Notes under the pieces: generated by a model
Seen by the model: the letters and a program-made list of their open reading frames with translations, nothing else
Told to the model about the DNA's origin: nothing
The model's database searches: none
Assembly: GCA_027622795.1 (NCBI GenBank)
Contig: JAQBZA010000010.1
Span: 1-19,793, forward strand
From: Planctomycetota bacterium
GTDB taxonomy: Bacteria > Planctomycetota > Planctomycetia > Pirellulales > UBA1268
DNA length: 19,793 bases
Direction: 5' to 3'
Program-made: the position numbers and the translations under genes
Shown: one piece after another, positions 1-7,255 of the stretch
How the letters are laid out: the number at the start of each line of letters is the position of its first letter
How positions within the stretch are numbered: position 1 is the stretch's first letter

Positions 1-1
1 C

Positions 2-1420
2 TTCCCGATCGGCTGGATCATTCTCAACGCCATGTTTCTCTACGCCCTTTCGGTCGAGGCGGGCGGGCTCGACGTGATGAAGCGGTCGGTCACGCGGCTC
101 TCGGCCGACCACCGGGTGCAGGCTTTGCTCATTGCCTTTTCGTTCGGTGCCTTTCTTGAAGGCGCGGCCGGATTTGGGGCGCCCGTCGCGATCTCGGCGG
201 CGCTCCTGGCCGGGGCGGGATTTCCCGCGCTTGAGGCAGCCTGCATCGCGCTCATCGCCAATACGGCGCCGGTCGCCTTCGGCGCCCTCGGCACGCCGAT
301 CCTCACGCTCGCGAAAGTGACCGGCCTCGATGTGCAGGCGATCTCGGCGCTGGCCGGCCGGCAGCTGCCCTTCTTCTCGCTCATCATTCCGGCGTGGATG
401 GTCGTGGCGATGGCGGGCTGGCGGGGGCTCGCAGGCGTGTGGCCGGCGGTCGTCGTCTGTGGCGTGTCGTTTGCCAGTGTGCAGTTTGCGCTGGCCAACT
501 TCGTGGGGCCGGCGCTGGTTGATGTAGTCGGTGGCATCGTCAGCCTCGTGGCGATGGCGATCTTTCTGCGACTGTGGCGGCCGCGCTCGATCTGGCAGCA
601 TGGAGCCGTCGCGGATGCTCCCGCGACAACCACGAATGAGCGCGAGCCACACGACTCGGCCAGCCGCATCGCCTGGGCCTGGATGCCGTGGGCCTTTCTG
701 TCGCTGGCCGTGTTTCTCTGGGGCCTGCCGCCGATGAAGACCACACTGGAAGCAGTCGCACCACCGCCGGAGATCCGCGTACCGCGGCTCGACGGCCGCG
801 TTGCCAAGGTTCCACCGGCCACCCGTGAGCCGCAGGAGATCGAGCGGGCCGTCTATCGCTTCAACTGGCTCTCCGCAGCCGGCACCGCCATTCTGTTGGC
901 GGCGCTGGTGTCAATCCCCTGGCTGGGCCTGTCGTGGCGACGGGCCGGCGCGATCTGGCTCATCACGCTCCGCCGGCTGACCGAATCGCTCACCACCATC
1001 GCCCTCATGCTGGCGCTCGCGTTCGTGACCCGCTATTCCGGCACCGACGTCACGCTCGGTCTGGCACTCACGCAAACCGGCGTGGCCTATGCCTTCTTTG
1101 CGCCGCTCTTGGGCTGGCTTGGAGTCGCCCTCACCGGCAGCGACACCTCGAGCAACGCGATGTTTGGCAGCCTCCAGCGGGTGACGGCCGAGCAGCTCGG
1201 GCTCAATCCGCTGCTCACGTGTACGGCCAACAGCACCGGCGGCGTGATGGGCAAGATGATCGATGCCCAGAGCATCGTCGTGTCGGCGACGGCGACTGGT
1301 GTGCATCGTCAGGAGGGGGTGATCCTGCGGCGGGTCTTCCCACACTCACTCGCCCTTGCTGTCCTAATGGGTATGCTCGTTTGGCTCCAGGCTGGCCCAC
1401 TCGCCTGGATGTTGCCATAA
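2..1420 (+). CDS. lctP: L-lactate permease family transporter (5' end missing)
   Basis: Multi-pass inner-membrane transporter of the LctP family, which imports lactate, and glycolate in some members, with protons. The frame is open from base 2, so the true start lies left of the window; the first ATG at 32 is internal, because the codons before it (FPIGWIILNA) already match the family. About 472 residues are visible, against roughly 550 for the usual family member. Family signatures are clear: FGAFLEGAAGFGAPVAI in the first third, LTGSDTSSNAMFGSLQ and NSTGGVMGKMIDAQSI in the last third. A polar stretch around visible residues 240-285 separates two hydrophobic blocks, as in other LctP proteins. 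The stop at 1418-1420 is followed 18 bases later by the amidohydrolase start, so the two are probably co-transcribed. The family is certain; the actual substrate is not, since the neighbours are not lactate enzymes. Confidence 0.93.
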   Translation, partial: FPIGWIILNAMFLYALSVEAGGLDVMKRSVTRLSADHRVQALLIAFSFGAFLEGAAGFGAPVAISAALLAGAGFPALEAACIALIANTAPVAFGALGTPILTLAKVTGLDVQAISALAGRQLPFFSLIIPAWMVVAMAGWRGLAGVWPAVVVCGVSFASVQFALANFVGPALVDVVGGIVSLVAMAIFLRLWRPRSIWQHGAVADAPATTTNEREPHDSASRIAWAWMPWAFLSLAVFLWGLPPMKTTLEAVAPPPEIRVPRLDGRVAKVPPATREPQEIERAVYRFNWLSAAGTAILLAALVSIPWLGLSWRRAGAIWLITLRRLTESLTTIALMLALAFVTRYSGTDVTLGLALTQTGVAYAFFAPLLGWLGVALTGSDTSSNAMFGSLQRVTAEQLGLNPLLTCTANSTGGVMGKMIDAQSIVVSATATGVHRQEGVILRRVFPHSLALAVLMGMLVWLQAGPLAWMLP

Positions 1421-1425
1421 AAAAC

Positions 1426-1430
1426 AGGAG
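1426..1430 (+). promoter_or_regulatory. Ribosome binding site for the amidohydrolase
   Basis: AGGAG lies 8 bases before the ATG at 1439. It fixes that start and rules out the out-of-frame ATG at 1431, which directly follows the AGGAG. Confidence 0.7.
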
Positions 1431-1438
1431 ATGCCACC

Positions 1439-3193
1439 ATGGCAGCCGATCTGATTCTCAAGGCCCTCACCATCATCACGATGGATGCCTCAGCCGCCCG
1501 TGCCGAAGCCGTGGCGATCGACACCGCCTCCGGCAAGATCGCGGTCGTCGGCACCCTCGAAGCGTGCCAGCAGGCTGCTCCTGGTGCCCAGGTTCGGGAT
1601 CTGGGAGAAGCCGTCCTCATGCCGGGATTCATTGATCCCCACAGCCATCCGCTCCTTGGCGGAATCGTGACCCAGGAACCCGCCTTCTGGATATCGCCGT
1701 ACCGCGGCTACGCGACCTTTGCCGATGTTGAGACGTTGTGGCGGAAGCTGGACGCCGAATTGCCACCAGGCCAGCCAGTGCTCTGCAACGGACTCGATCG
1801 ATTATTGCAGGGAGCGCCGGAGTTGACGAACGTGCAGCTCAACTCGTACTTCCCCAAGCGACCGGCCCTGATCCTCGACAACTCCGGCCATGAAGTCTAT
1901 TTCAACTCGGCCGTGATCACGCTCAACGGCTGGGCCAATGGCAAGCCGCCGGCCGATCCCGTTGGAGCACGCTTCGGCCGCAATGCCGACGGCACCTCCA
2001 ACGGCCGCGCCTACGAAACGGCCGCGATCGTGGCGGCCTCCGTAAAGACCATGAAGGCTGCCGTGCCGCATCCCCTCCTTTCCGGCGCGCGGTGGTATGC
2101 CCTGATGGCACGGAATGGCATCACCGCCACCACGGAGCACACCTACGAATCATCGCTGCTGGCAGCTTATGTCGCGCTGGCCGGAACGAAGGATTGTCCG
2201 CTGCGGCTCGCGCTCTACCACATGTCGATTGATCCGACGTGTGGCGAGAAGCTTTCGACGCCGATCCCTGAGGAGTTGCTTTGGAAGCAGGGAATCAAGC
2301 TCTGGGCAGACGGCTCTCCCTGGGTCGGCACGATCGCCGCGTCATTTCCCTATCTCGATAACGAGACGACCCGGCGGGCGGAGATTCCGCTCGGCCCGGC
2401 CGGGGAGACAATGCTCAACTATCCTCGCAGCAAGCTCGATGCGATTCTCGCACAGCATGCCCCGGAAGGCTGGCAGATGGCATTTCACGTCAACGGTGAT
2501 GTGGGGCTTGATGTTGTTCTCGACGCGTACGAGCGGGCGTTGGCGTCATATCGGCTGGCGGGCACTGACCACCGTTGGCGGCTTGAGCACTGTGGAGCAG
2601 GACGAGGTGATCAGTTCGCCCGCGCTGCCCGCATGGGGGTCGCTGTGTCACTTCTGCCCGCACAGTTCATCTACTGGGGCGATCTGCTTGACGGCACGAT
2701 GTTTGCGCCGGAGATCGGCAGTCAGTGGGTGCGGGCGGGCGATGCCGTGCGGGCGGGAGCGTCAGTTTCGTTTCACAACGACGGCTGCGTGAGCCCACCG
2801 ATTCCGCTTTTGAACGTGCAGGCGATGGTGACACGGCGAACGGCATCGGGACGGATTCATGCCGCCAACCAGGCAGTGACGCTGCATGACGCGTTACTGG
2901 CCCACACAGTGAATGCCGCCTTCCAGATCGGCCGGGATCATGATCTTGGCTCGATCGAGGCTGGGAAATGTGCCGACTTCGTGGAACTCTCGGCTGATCC
3001 CTTTGCGGTCGACGTGAATAAGCTCACCGATCTGGTGAAGGTCCATGGCACGTGGCGCGGGGGGCGGCGAATTGACCTCGACGGGTTTCTTGACCAGGTG
3101 CAGGCGATCGACCCGTCCGCCTACGCAAAACTCGCGGAAAAAGCTGCTGGTAGACATGTCTGCTCGCACGGGGGACACGGCTGCGAACACTAA
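1439..3193 (+). CDS. Amidohydrolase family 3 protein (YtcJ-like metal-dependent hydrolase)
   Basis: A 584-residue metal-dependent hydrolase of the amidohydrolase superfamily; family 3 members hydrolyse C-N bonds of amides, formamides or cyclic imides. Visible motifs: an N-terminal beta-sandwich strand pair ending in MPGFIDPHSH, with the metal-binding HxH at H68/H70; GIKLWADGS, with K287 as a possible bridging lysine; FHVNGD with H350; RLEHCG with H384; and FHNDG with the catalytic-type D448. The C-terminal part (GSIEAGKCADFVEL) is the usual return of the chain to the small sandwich domain. No signal peptide is seen, so it is probably cytoplasmic. The last ten residues (CSHGGHGCEH) form a Cys/His-rich tail not needed by the fold. 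It follows the permease by 18 bases and precedes a CPXCG protein by 36. The family is secure; the substrate cannot be assigned, and a link to what the permease imports is inference. Confidence 0.88.
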   Translation: MAADLILKALTIITMDASAARAEAVAIDTASGKIAVVGTLEACQQAAPGAQVRDLGEAVLMPGFIDPHSHPLLGGIVTQEPAFWISPYRGYATFADVETLWRKLDAELPPGQPVLCNGLDRLLQGAPELTNVQLNSYFPKRPALILDNSGHEVYFNSAVITLNGWANGKPPADPVGARFGRNADGTSNGRAYETAAIVAASVKTMKAAVPHPLLSGARWYALMARNGITATTEHTYESSLLAAYVALAGTKDCPLRLALYHMSIDPTCGEKLSTPIPEELLWKQGIKLWADGSPWVGTIAASFPYLDNETTRRAEIPLGPAGETMLNYPRSKLDAILAQHAPEGWQMAFHVNGDVGLDVVLDAYERALASYRLAGTDHRWRLEHCGAGRGDQFARAARMGVAVSLLPAQFIYWGDLLDGTMFAPEIGSQWVRAGDAVRAGASVSFHNDGCVSPPIPLLNVQAMVTRRTASGRIHAANQAVTLHDALLAHTVNAAFQIGRDHDLGSIEAGKCADFVELSADPFAVDVNKLTDLVKVHGTWRGGRRIDLDGFLDQVQAIDPSAYAKLAEKAAGRHVCSHGGHGCEH

Positions 3194-3229
3194 ATGACGT
3201 GCCGATGCCCCCGCGTTCCCTTTGCCGCC

Positions 3230-3442
3230 ATGAAAAAACGCCGTCGCAAAACCCCCGTCGCTGACCCTGAGGCCACGTACATCTGTGACTCGTGTGGCGA
3301 AGAGATCGTCGTTCCAGTGGATATTTCGGCCGGCTCACACCAAGACTACGTCGAAGACTGTCCAGTCTGTTGCCATCCGATGACACTGCATGTCGAAATA
3401 AATATTGATGGTGAGGCCTGGATCGACGGAGAACATGAATAG
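3230..3442 (+). CDS. CPXCG-family small cysteine-rich zinc-ribbon protein
   Basis: A 70-residue protein of the CPXCG family (function unknown, presumed zinc binding). The first knuckle is CDSCGEE (C19, C22) and the second is the hallmark YVEDCPVCC (C44, C47, C48), preceded by the typical VDISAGSHQD. The family usually has CPxC in the first knuckle; here it is CDSC. I place the start at the ATG at 3230, which gives a basic N-terminus (MKKRRRK). An in-frame ATG at 3194, directly touching the amidohydrolase stop, would add twelve residues including two cysteines; neither start has a convincing ribosome binding site. It is probably co-transcribed with the amidohydrolase. A role in metal handling or nucleic-acid contact would be a guess. 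Confidence 0.82.
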   Translation: MKKRRRKTPVADPEATYICDSCGEEIVVPVDISAGSHQDYVEDCPVCCHPMTLHVEINIDGEAWIDGEHE

Positions 3443-3475
3443 CCTTGCCCGGTGTTTTTCCGTGGCCGGAAGGCT
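3441..3475. terminator. Possible terminator hairpin in the convergent gap
   Basis: AGCCTT (3441-3446, overlapping the CPXCG stop codon) pairs with AAGGCT (3470-3475), and CCGG (3449-3452) pairs with CCGG (3466-3469), leaving a two-base bulge and a 13-base loop. No U-tract follows on either strand, so intrinsic termination is unproven. The position between two converging genes is what makes it plausible. Confidence 0.35.
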
Positions 3476-3485
3476 GAGTGTCTCC

Positions 3486-3527
3486 GGCTGGCGTTCTGCG
3501 GTGTCTCGTGACACAAAGCCGCCAGCC
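3486..3527. terminator. Second hairpin in the convergent gap
   Basis: GGCTGGCG (3486-3493) and CGCCAGCC (3520-3527) form a perfect 8-base stem. Inside it GTGTC (3501-3505) and GACAC (3510-3514) form a 5-base stem on a four-base TCGT loop, separated from the outer stem by an internal loop. It lies 16 bases past the sulfatase stop as read on the minus strand. There is no T-run, so it could be a terminator or an mRNA 3'-end stabiliser. Confidence 0.4.
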
Positions 3528-3542
3528 CGCGTGGAGGAGCGG

Positions 3543-5468
3543 TCAAAACGTCCAGCGACGTGACCCGCCCTGCGACGGGACGATGACAATGTCATCAAGA
3601 TCGATGGCGGCAGATCCCGATGGCAGATAGAGCCGCAGGATGCTCACGTTTTCCTTGACGGGCAGTTCGATAGTCACTGTCTGCCAGACGGATTCGCCAG
3701 CAACGCGGTAGGGCACGGAAAGAGCCTCGGCGGCGCCGGCTGTCGCGAGCAGAGCGATACGACCCTCGCCTGCCTGCGGCGCCCGGACGCGGAAGGAGAA
3801 GCGGGCGGTGCCTGGAGCCAGCCGCGCACTGACACCAAGAAAGGAGGCGGGGCCCTTGGACTGCACACTGAGGGCACCGTCGCGGACGACGGCCACTCCG
3901 GCGCGATTCTTCCAACCACCGGGGAGATCGTCCGCCGCCAGGGGTTTGTTGATGGTGGCTCCCGTGGCGGACGGTGCTGCCGTACTGCGATCCAGGTTGA
4001 GCAGCGGAATTACGGCGTCTGCGTCAACAAGGTGAGACTGCAGCAGATTGCTGAGTTCTGTGACCACCTCAGGACGTTCACCGGCCAGGTTGTGTCGTTC
4101 ACCCGGATCGTTGGCGAGGTCGTAGAGTTCAAATTCATCGGAGCCATCGTCAGCCCGCGCATAGAAGCGAATGAGTTTCATGGCTCCTCTCCGCAGGGAC
4201 GATGAAGCGTAGAAACCATCCATCGCCGAGGCTTGGGTGGCAGTGCCATGCGGGAAGTGACAGAAAACGTGCGTTCTGGGCGAGGCTCCGCCCATGAGGG
4301 CTGCGGTCTGGTCCACCCCGTCAACCCGCTGCCCGGGCTTTCTCGACACTCCACAGATGGTGAGCAGCGTCGGGTAGAGATCGGTCGACTGTATCAAAAA
4401 GTCAGCCGTGGCGCCGGCCTTGATTCTCCCGGGCCAGACAATGAGTCCGGGTTCCCGTGTGCCTCCTTCATAGATCGAGGCCTTGCCACTGCGGTAGGGT
4501 AGGTTGCTGGTCGCGGGGATCTCGGCATATCCCTCCGGGTCAGTCTTCTTGGGCGGGTAGGCGTAACCGCCATTGTCAGACCAGAACACGACCAGCGTGT
4601 TGTCGGCCTCACCAGACTCCTCGAGGTGGTGCAGCAAGCGCCCCACCGCGGCATCCATGCTCTTCACCATGGCGGCGTAGAGTGGGTTTCTTTGTGGGTT
4701 GGCAGGATCGGTTTTCTTCGAGAAATGCGCGATGAAGTCTGCCCGTGCGTTCCATGGCGAGTGCACGGAAAACAGCCAGAAGTTCACGAAGAACGGCCGA
4801 CCCTTGTTGGCCCGGATAAAGGCGCCTGCCTCATCAGCCATGCGCTCATCGATATGGCGGCCAGCCTCATCCGTGATTAAGGGATCACGGATAAATTTCC
4901 ATGGCGCGAGATAGCCTCCCCCACCACCGGGCCCTGGCGCTTTCGGGGTGTGCGGCCAGTCGATATCGAATCCCTGATCCTTCGGCTCATAGGCCTCGCC
5001 CGCAGTGAGGTTGTGACCGAGATGCCACTTCCCGAAATGACCGGTGGCATACCCGGCATCCTTCAGCGCCTCGGCAAGCGTGTAGTATTTGGGGTCCAGC
5101 CGTGTTACTGAGTCGGCGACGAGAATGCGGGCGTTGCGACTCACCAACAAACGCTTTTCAAGCTGCACGGTCGGCAGGTGACAAACCGGGGCGGTGATGC
5201 CGATACGAGCCGGGTGTTGTCCGGTCAGGATGCTCGCCCGGGTGGGAGAGCAGAGGGGGCTGGCAGCATACGCATTCGTCAATCGAACGCCCCGCGAAGC
5301 GAGCCGATCCAGATTGGGAGTCTCATGGTAGGTGCTGCCAAAACAGCCCAGGTCAGACACACCGAGATCGTCCGCGAGGATCAGCACAACGTTCGGCCTG
5401 CCTGCGGCGCAGGCCACCGAACGACTGAGAAGAATCACGGTGAACAGGACGAATCGAAGGCTGCTCAT
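3543..5468 (-). CDS. Exported formylglycine-dependent sulfatase with an extra C-terminal domain
   Basis: A 641-residue sulfatase (alkaline phosphatase superfamily) that removes sulfate from an unknown ester outside the cytoplasm. Residues 1-22 form a signal peptide with an ACAA cleavage region. The catalytic signature is CSPTRASILTG, with C73 the residue converted to formylglycine and R77 conserved. Metal ligands include D33-D34 and D298-N299 (SDNG), and GKWHLGH (146-152) is also typical. After the normal sulfatase C-terminus (YDLANDPGERHNL, near 449-461) come about 140 residues (500-641) of mostly beta-type sequence that is not part of the standard enzyme; it could be a small beta-sandwich binding domain. 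I use the ATG at 5468; a GTG three bases upstream is possible. It follows the bicupin gene by 15 bases, so the two are probably co-transcribed. The sulfatase class is certain, the substrate unknown. No maturation enzyme is in the window. Confidence 0.93.
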   Translation of the reverse strand: MSSLRFVLFTVILLSRSVACAAGRPNVVLILADDLGVSDLGCFGSTYHETPNLDRLASRGVRLTNAYAASPLCSPTRASILTGQHPARIGITAPVCHLPTVQLEKRLLVSRNARILVADSVTRLDPKYYTLAEALKDAGYATGHFGKWHLGHNLTAGEAYEPKDQGFDIDWPHTPKAPGPGGGGGYLAPWKFIRDPLITDEAGRHIDERMADEAGAFIRANKGRPFFVNFWLFSVHSPWNARADFIAHFSKKTDPANPQRNPLYAAMVKSMDAAVGRLLHHLEESGEADNTLVVFWSDNGGYAYPPKKTDPEGYAEIPATSNLPYRSGKASIYEGGTREPGLIVWPGRIKAGATADFLIQSTDLYPTLLTICGVSRKPGQRVDGVDQTAALMGGASPRTHVFCHFPHGTATQASAMDGFYASSSLRRGAMKLIRFYARADDGSDEFELYDLANDPGERHNLAGERPEVVTELSNLLQSHLVDADAVIPLLNLDRSTAAPSATGATINKPLAADDLPGGWKNRAGVAVVRDGALSVQSKGPASFLGVSARLAPGTARFSFRVRAPQAGEGRIALLATAGAAEALSVPYRVAGESVWQTVTIELPVKENVSILRLYLPSGSAAIDLDDIVIVPSQGGSRRWTF

Positions 5469-5483
5469 CACTCATCTCATCAT

Positions 5484-6491
5484 TCAGTTCGCGTCCTCGA
5501 CCACATCGTGACCGCGTGCCGTGCGGCGGCTGAAGAGGATGCTCAGAGTTCGCAGGTAGGTATGCAGACCCGCATCTTGGATCGGCAGAATATGGGCCGG
5601 GTGGCCTGACTCGTTGTGGTGCGAATGCCACAGGCCGGGCGGTGTGATGAAGACCGAGTGCGGTTCCCAATCGAACCGCTCACCGTCGGCAATCGAACCG
5701 TCGGCGGCCAACTGCGGCCCTACCATCGTGTAGCAGCCCGGCTTGGCATCGACAACAAGATCGACTGCCACTGACTGGTGCCGGTGCGGCGGTTGGACGA
5801 CCCCCACCGGAAGGATGCCGAACATTGCCCATAACACATGCGTGACCGTCATCGACTGCGGAAAGAGATGGTTGCCCAAAAGAACACTCAGGCGGTTGGC
5901 CCGAGCGCTCTCTGGATCGCAAACTACGGCATCGAGTGCCTCGCGGATTGCCTCGTGGCGGTAGAGCGTGGGGCCAAACCGCCGTGTCATCGCTTGGGCG
6001 CCAAGATGCCGCAGGAGCGGTTCGTCATGCACCCAGTAGAGGGCTGCGTCGTCACCACCCACATGCGTTGCCGTGCTCCGGGCGGGGAGCGTGAAGAGGT
6101 CACCCGCACGCCACGGAATCTCAACGCCTGCGGGCATGTTGATACCACCGTCGAAGTCCAGCCGCGTCGCCCCCGTGCCTCGCATTACGAAGAACAGTTG
6201 GCTCGTCGCATTGACGTCGGTGACGATCGCGTCACCCGAGTGAATCCGAATGAAGTTCGCACACAGCCCAGGCGTCGTGGCTGGCCCCCCGCAGCCGAGC
6301 GTCGTGCTGGTATCGAGGGGCAGGATGCGGGTCGGCCCCTGCTCATGAAGCGTGGCGGCGAAGCGTGCCCCCGGGACTGGCGCCACCCCCGTGTCGGCGA
6401 GTGGGTTTGAAGCCCGCCGGTAATCATAAAATCGGGCAGCCGCAGTGAGCCGCTCCGTGGGGTCGTCATGCGATCGCATCGGTTGAAGCAT
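5484..6491 (-). CDS. Bicupin protein, gentisate 1,2-dioxygenase-like
   Basis: A 335-residue cytoplasmic protein with two cupin domains. The first (about 70-160) contains SQLFFVMRGTG and GDLFTLPA but lacks the HxH metal motif. The second (about 220-315) contains QPPHRHQS (H236, H238), then FITPPGLWHSHHN (H289), which gives a three-histidine metal site without the usual cupin glutamate, as in gentisate 1,2-dioxygenases, which open the aromatic ring with Fe(II) and O2. The order looks swapped: the metal-bearing half of gentisate dioxygenase is normally N-terminal. The start at 6491 is chosen because an AGGA lies 8 bases upstream; a longer frame reaching 6566 would begin with TTG and has no such support. 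It is the first gene of a minus-strand pair with the sulfatase. The bicupin fold is secure; the dioxygenase activity is a family-based inference, and a cupin isomerase or binding protein is the alternative. Confidence 0.72.
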   Translation of the reverse strand: MLQPMRSHDDPTERLTAAARFYDYRRASNPLADTGVAPVPGARFAATLHEQGPTRILPLDTSTTLGCGGPATTPGLCANFIRIHSGDAIVTDVNATSQLFFVMRGTGATRLDFDGGINMPAGVEIPWRAGDLFTLPARSTATHVGGDDAALYWVHDEPLLRHLGAQAMTRRFGPTLYRHEAIREALDAVVCDPESARANRLSVLLGNHLFPQSMTVTHVLWAMFGILPVGVVQPPHRHQSVAVDLVVDAKPGCYTMVGPQLAADGSIADGERFDWEPHSVFITPPGLWHSHHNESGHPAHILPIQDAGLHTYLRTLSILFSRRTARGHDVVEDAN

Positions 6492-6631
6492 CGGCTGATT
6501 CCTGGTGAGAAAGGCGCGGGAAGAGTATACGACCCGCACCAGGCCGGCCCGCAACGCCGGCGGCAAGCCAGACCATCGCCAGGTAGACGGCTGATGGCGG
6601 CCTGTGCCACACTTTGAGGAGGAGAGCGCCT
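6492..6631. promoter_or_regulatory. Divergent intergenic region between the bicupin and lemA genes
   Basis: These 140 bases must hold the start signals of two outward-facing units. On the minus strand a TATACT (bases 6529-6524) resembles a -10 box about 32 bases before the bicupin ATG, but no good -35 sits at the right spacing. On the minus strand an AGGA (6503-6500) serves the bicupin gene. I see no convincing plus-strand promoter. Confidence 0.35.
6617..6622 (+). promoter_or_regulatory. Ribosome binding site for lemA
   Basis: A perfect AGGAGG, 9 bases before the ATG at 6632. It decides the start: the frame also opens at a TTG at 6614, which lies just before this site and is therefore unlikely to be used. 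Confidence 0.8.
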
Positions 6632-7255
6632 ATGCCATGGCTATCGTTGCGTTTCGATTCCCACCTGCCGCCCCTCGTGGCCGCCGTGGCAGACACCCCG
6701 TGGGGATGGATTGTCCTCGGCCTGATTGTTGCCATCGGTGTCGGGGTAATCGTTCTTTACAACCAGCTTGTTGCGATGACCGTTCGCGCCGACAATGCAT
6801 GGAGCGATATCGATGTGCAACTCAAGCGGCGTCACGACCTCATCCCCAACGTGGTCGAGGCCGTGAAGGGCTACACGGGCTACGAAAAGGATGCCCTGCA
6901 GACGGTCATCGAGGCCCGTGGCCGTGCGATGGGGGCGACCACTGCACACGATGCCGCCACCGCGGAGAATATGTTGACCGGTGCGCTCAAGAGTCTCTTT
7001 GCACTGGCGGAGGCGTACCCTGATCTCAAGGCAAGCGACCAGTTCACCCATCTGCAACAGCAATTGGCGACCATCGAAGACGCGCTGCAGGCCGCGCGGC
7101 GTTACTACAACGCTACCGTCCGTGACCTGAATACCTCAGTGCGAATGTTTCCTTGGAACCTTCTCGCCGGCCCCGCTGGCGTTAGGCCACGCGAGTTCTT
7201 CGAGGTGGAAAATGTCTCTGAGCGGGCCGCACCGAACGTGCGTTTCGAAACCTGA
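6632..7255 (+). CDS. lemA: LemA family membrane protein
   Basis: A 207-residue LemA family protein. It has one N-terminal membrane segment (about 25-45, rich in I/V/G) followed by a mostly helical soluble part. Family motifs are clear: NAWSDIDVQLKRRHDLIPN after the membrane segment, and AYPDLKASDQF, then ARRYYNATVRDLNTSVRMFP towards the end. Length matches the family (about 180-210). The molecular role of LemA is not settled; in bacteria it is often encoded with DUF2207 or TPM-type membrane proteins and has been linked to envelope functions. Its TGA overlaps the next ATG by one base, so the two are translationally coupled. A strong ribosome binding site supports the start. Confidence 0.95.
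   Translation: MPWLSLRFDSHLPPLVAAVADTPWGWIVLGLIVAIGVGVIVLYNQLVAMTVRADNAWSDIDVQLKRRHDLIPNVVEAVKGYTGYEKDALQTVIEARGRAMGATTAHDAATAENMLTGALKSLFALAEAYPDLKASDQFTHLQQQLATIEDALQAARRYYNATVRDLNTSVRMFPWNLLAGPAGVRPREFFEVENVSERAAPNVRFET

Noticed and set aside
40..822. Minus-strand open frame opposite the lactate permease
   Set aside because: Low-complexity Ala/Ser/Thr/Arg composition, and the plus strand carries strong LctP signatures.
5460..5485. Repeated TCATC units between the bicupin and sulfatase genes
   Set aside because: Only a few imperfect copies, explained by overlapping start and stop codons (ATG, GTG, TGA) in the junction.
6543..6561. GCCGGC inverted repeat with a seven-base loop in the bicupin/lemA gap
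   Set aside because: A six-base GC-only stem is easily found by chance in this composition and is not followed by a T-run or placed as an operator.
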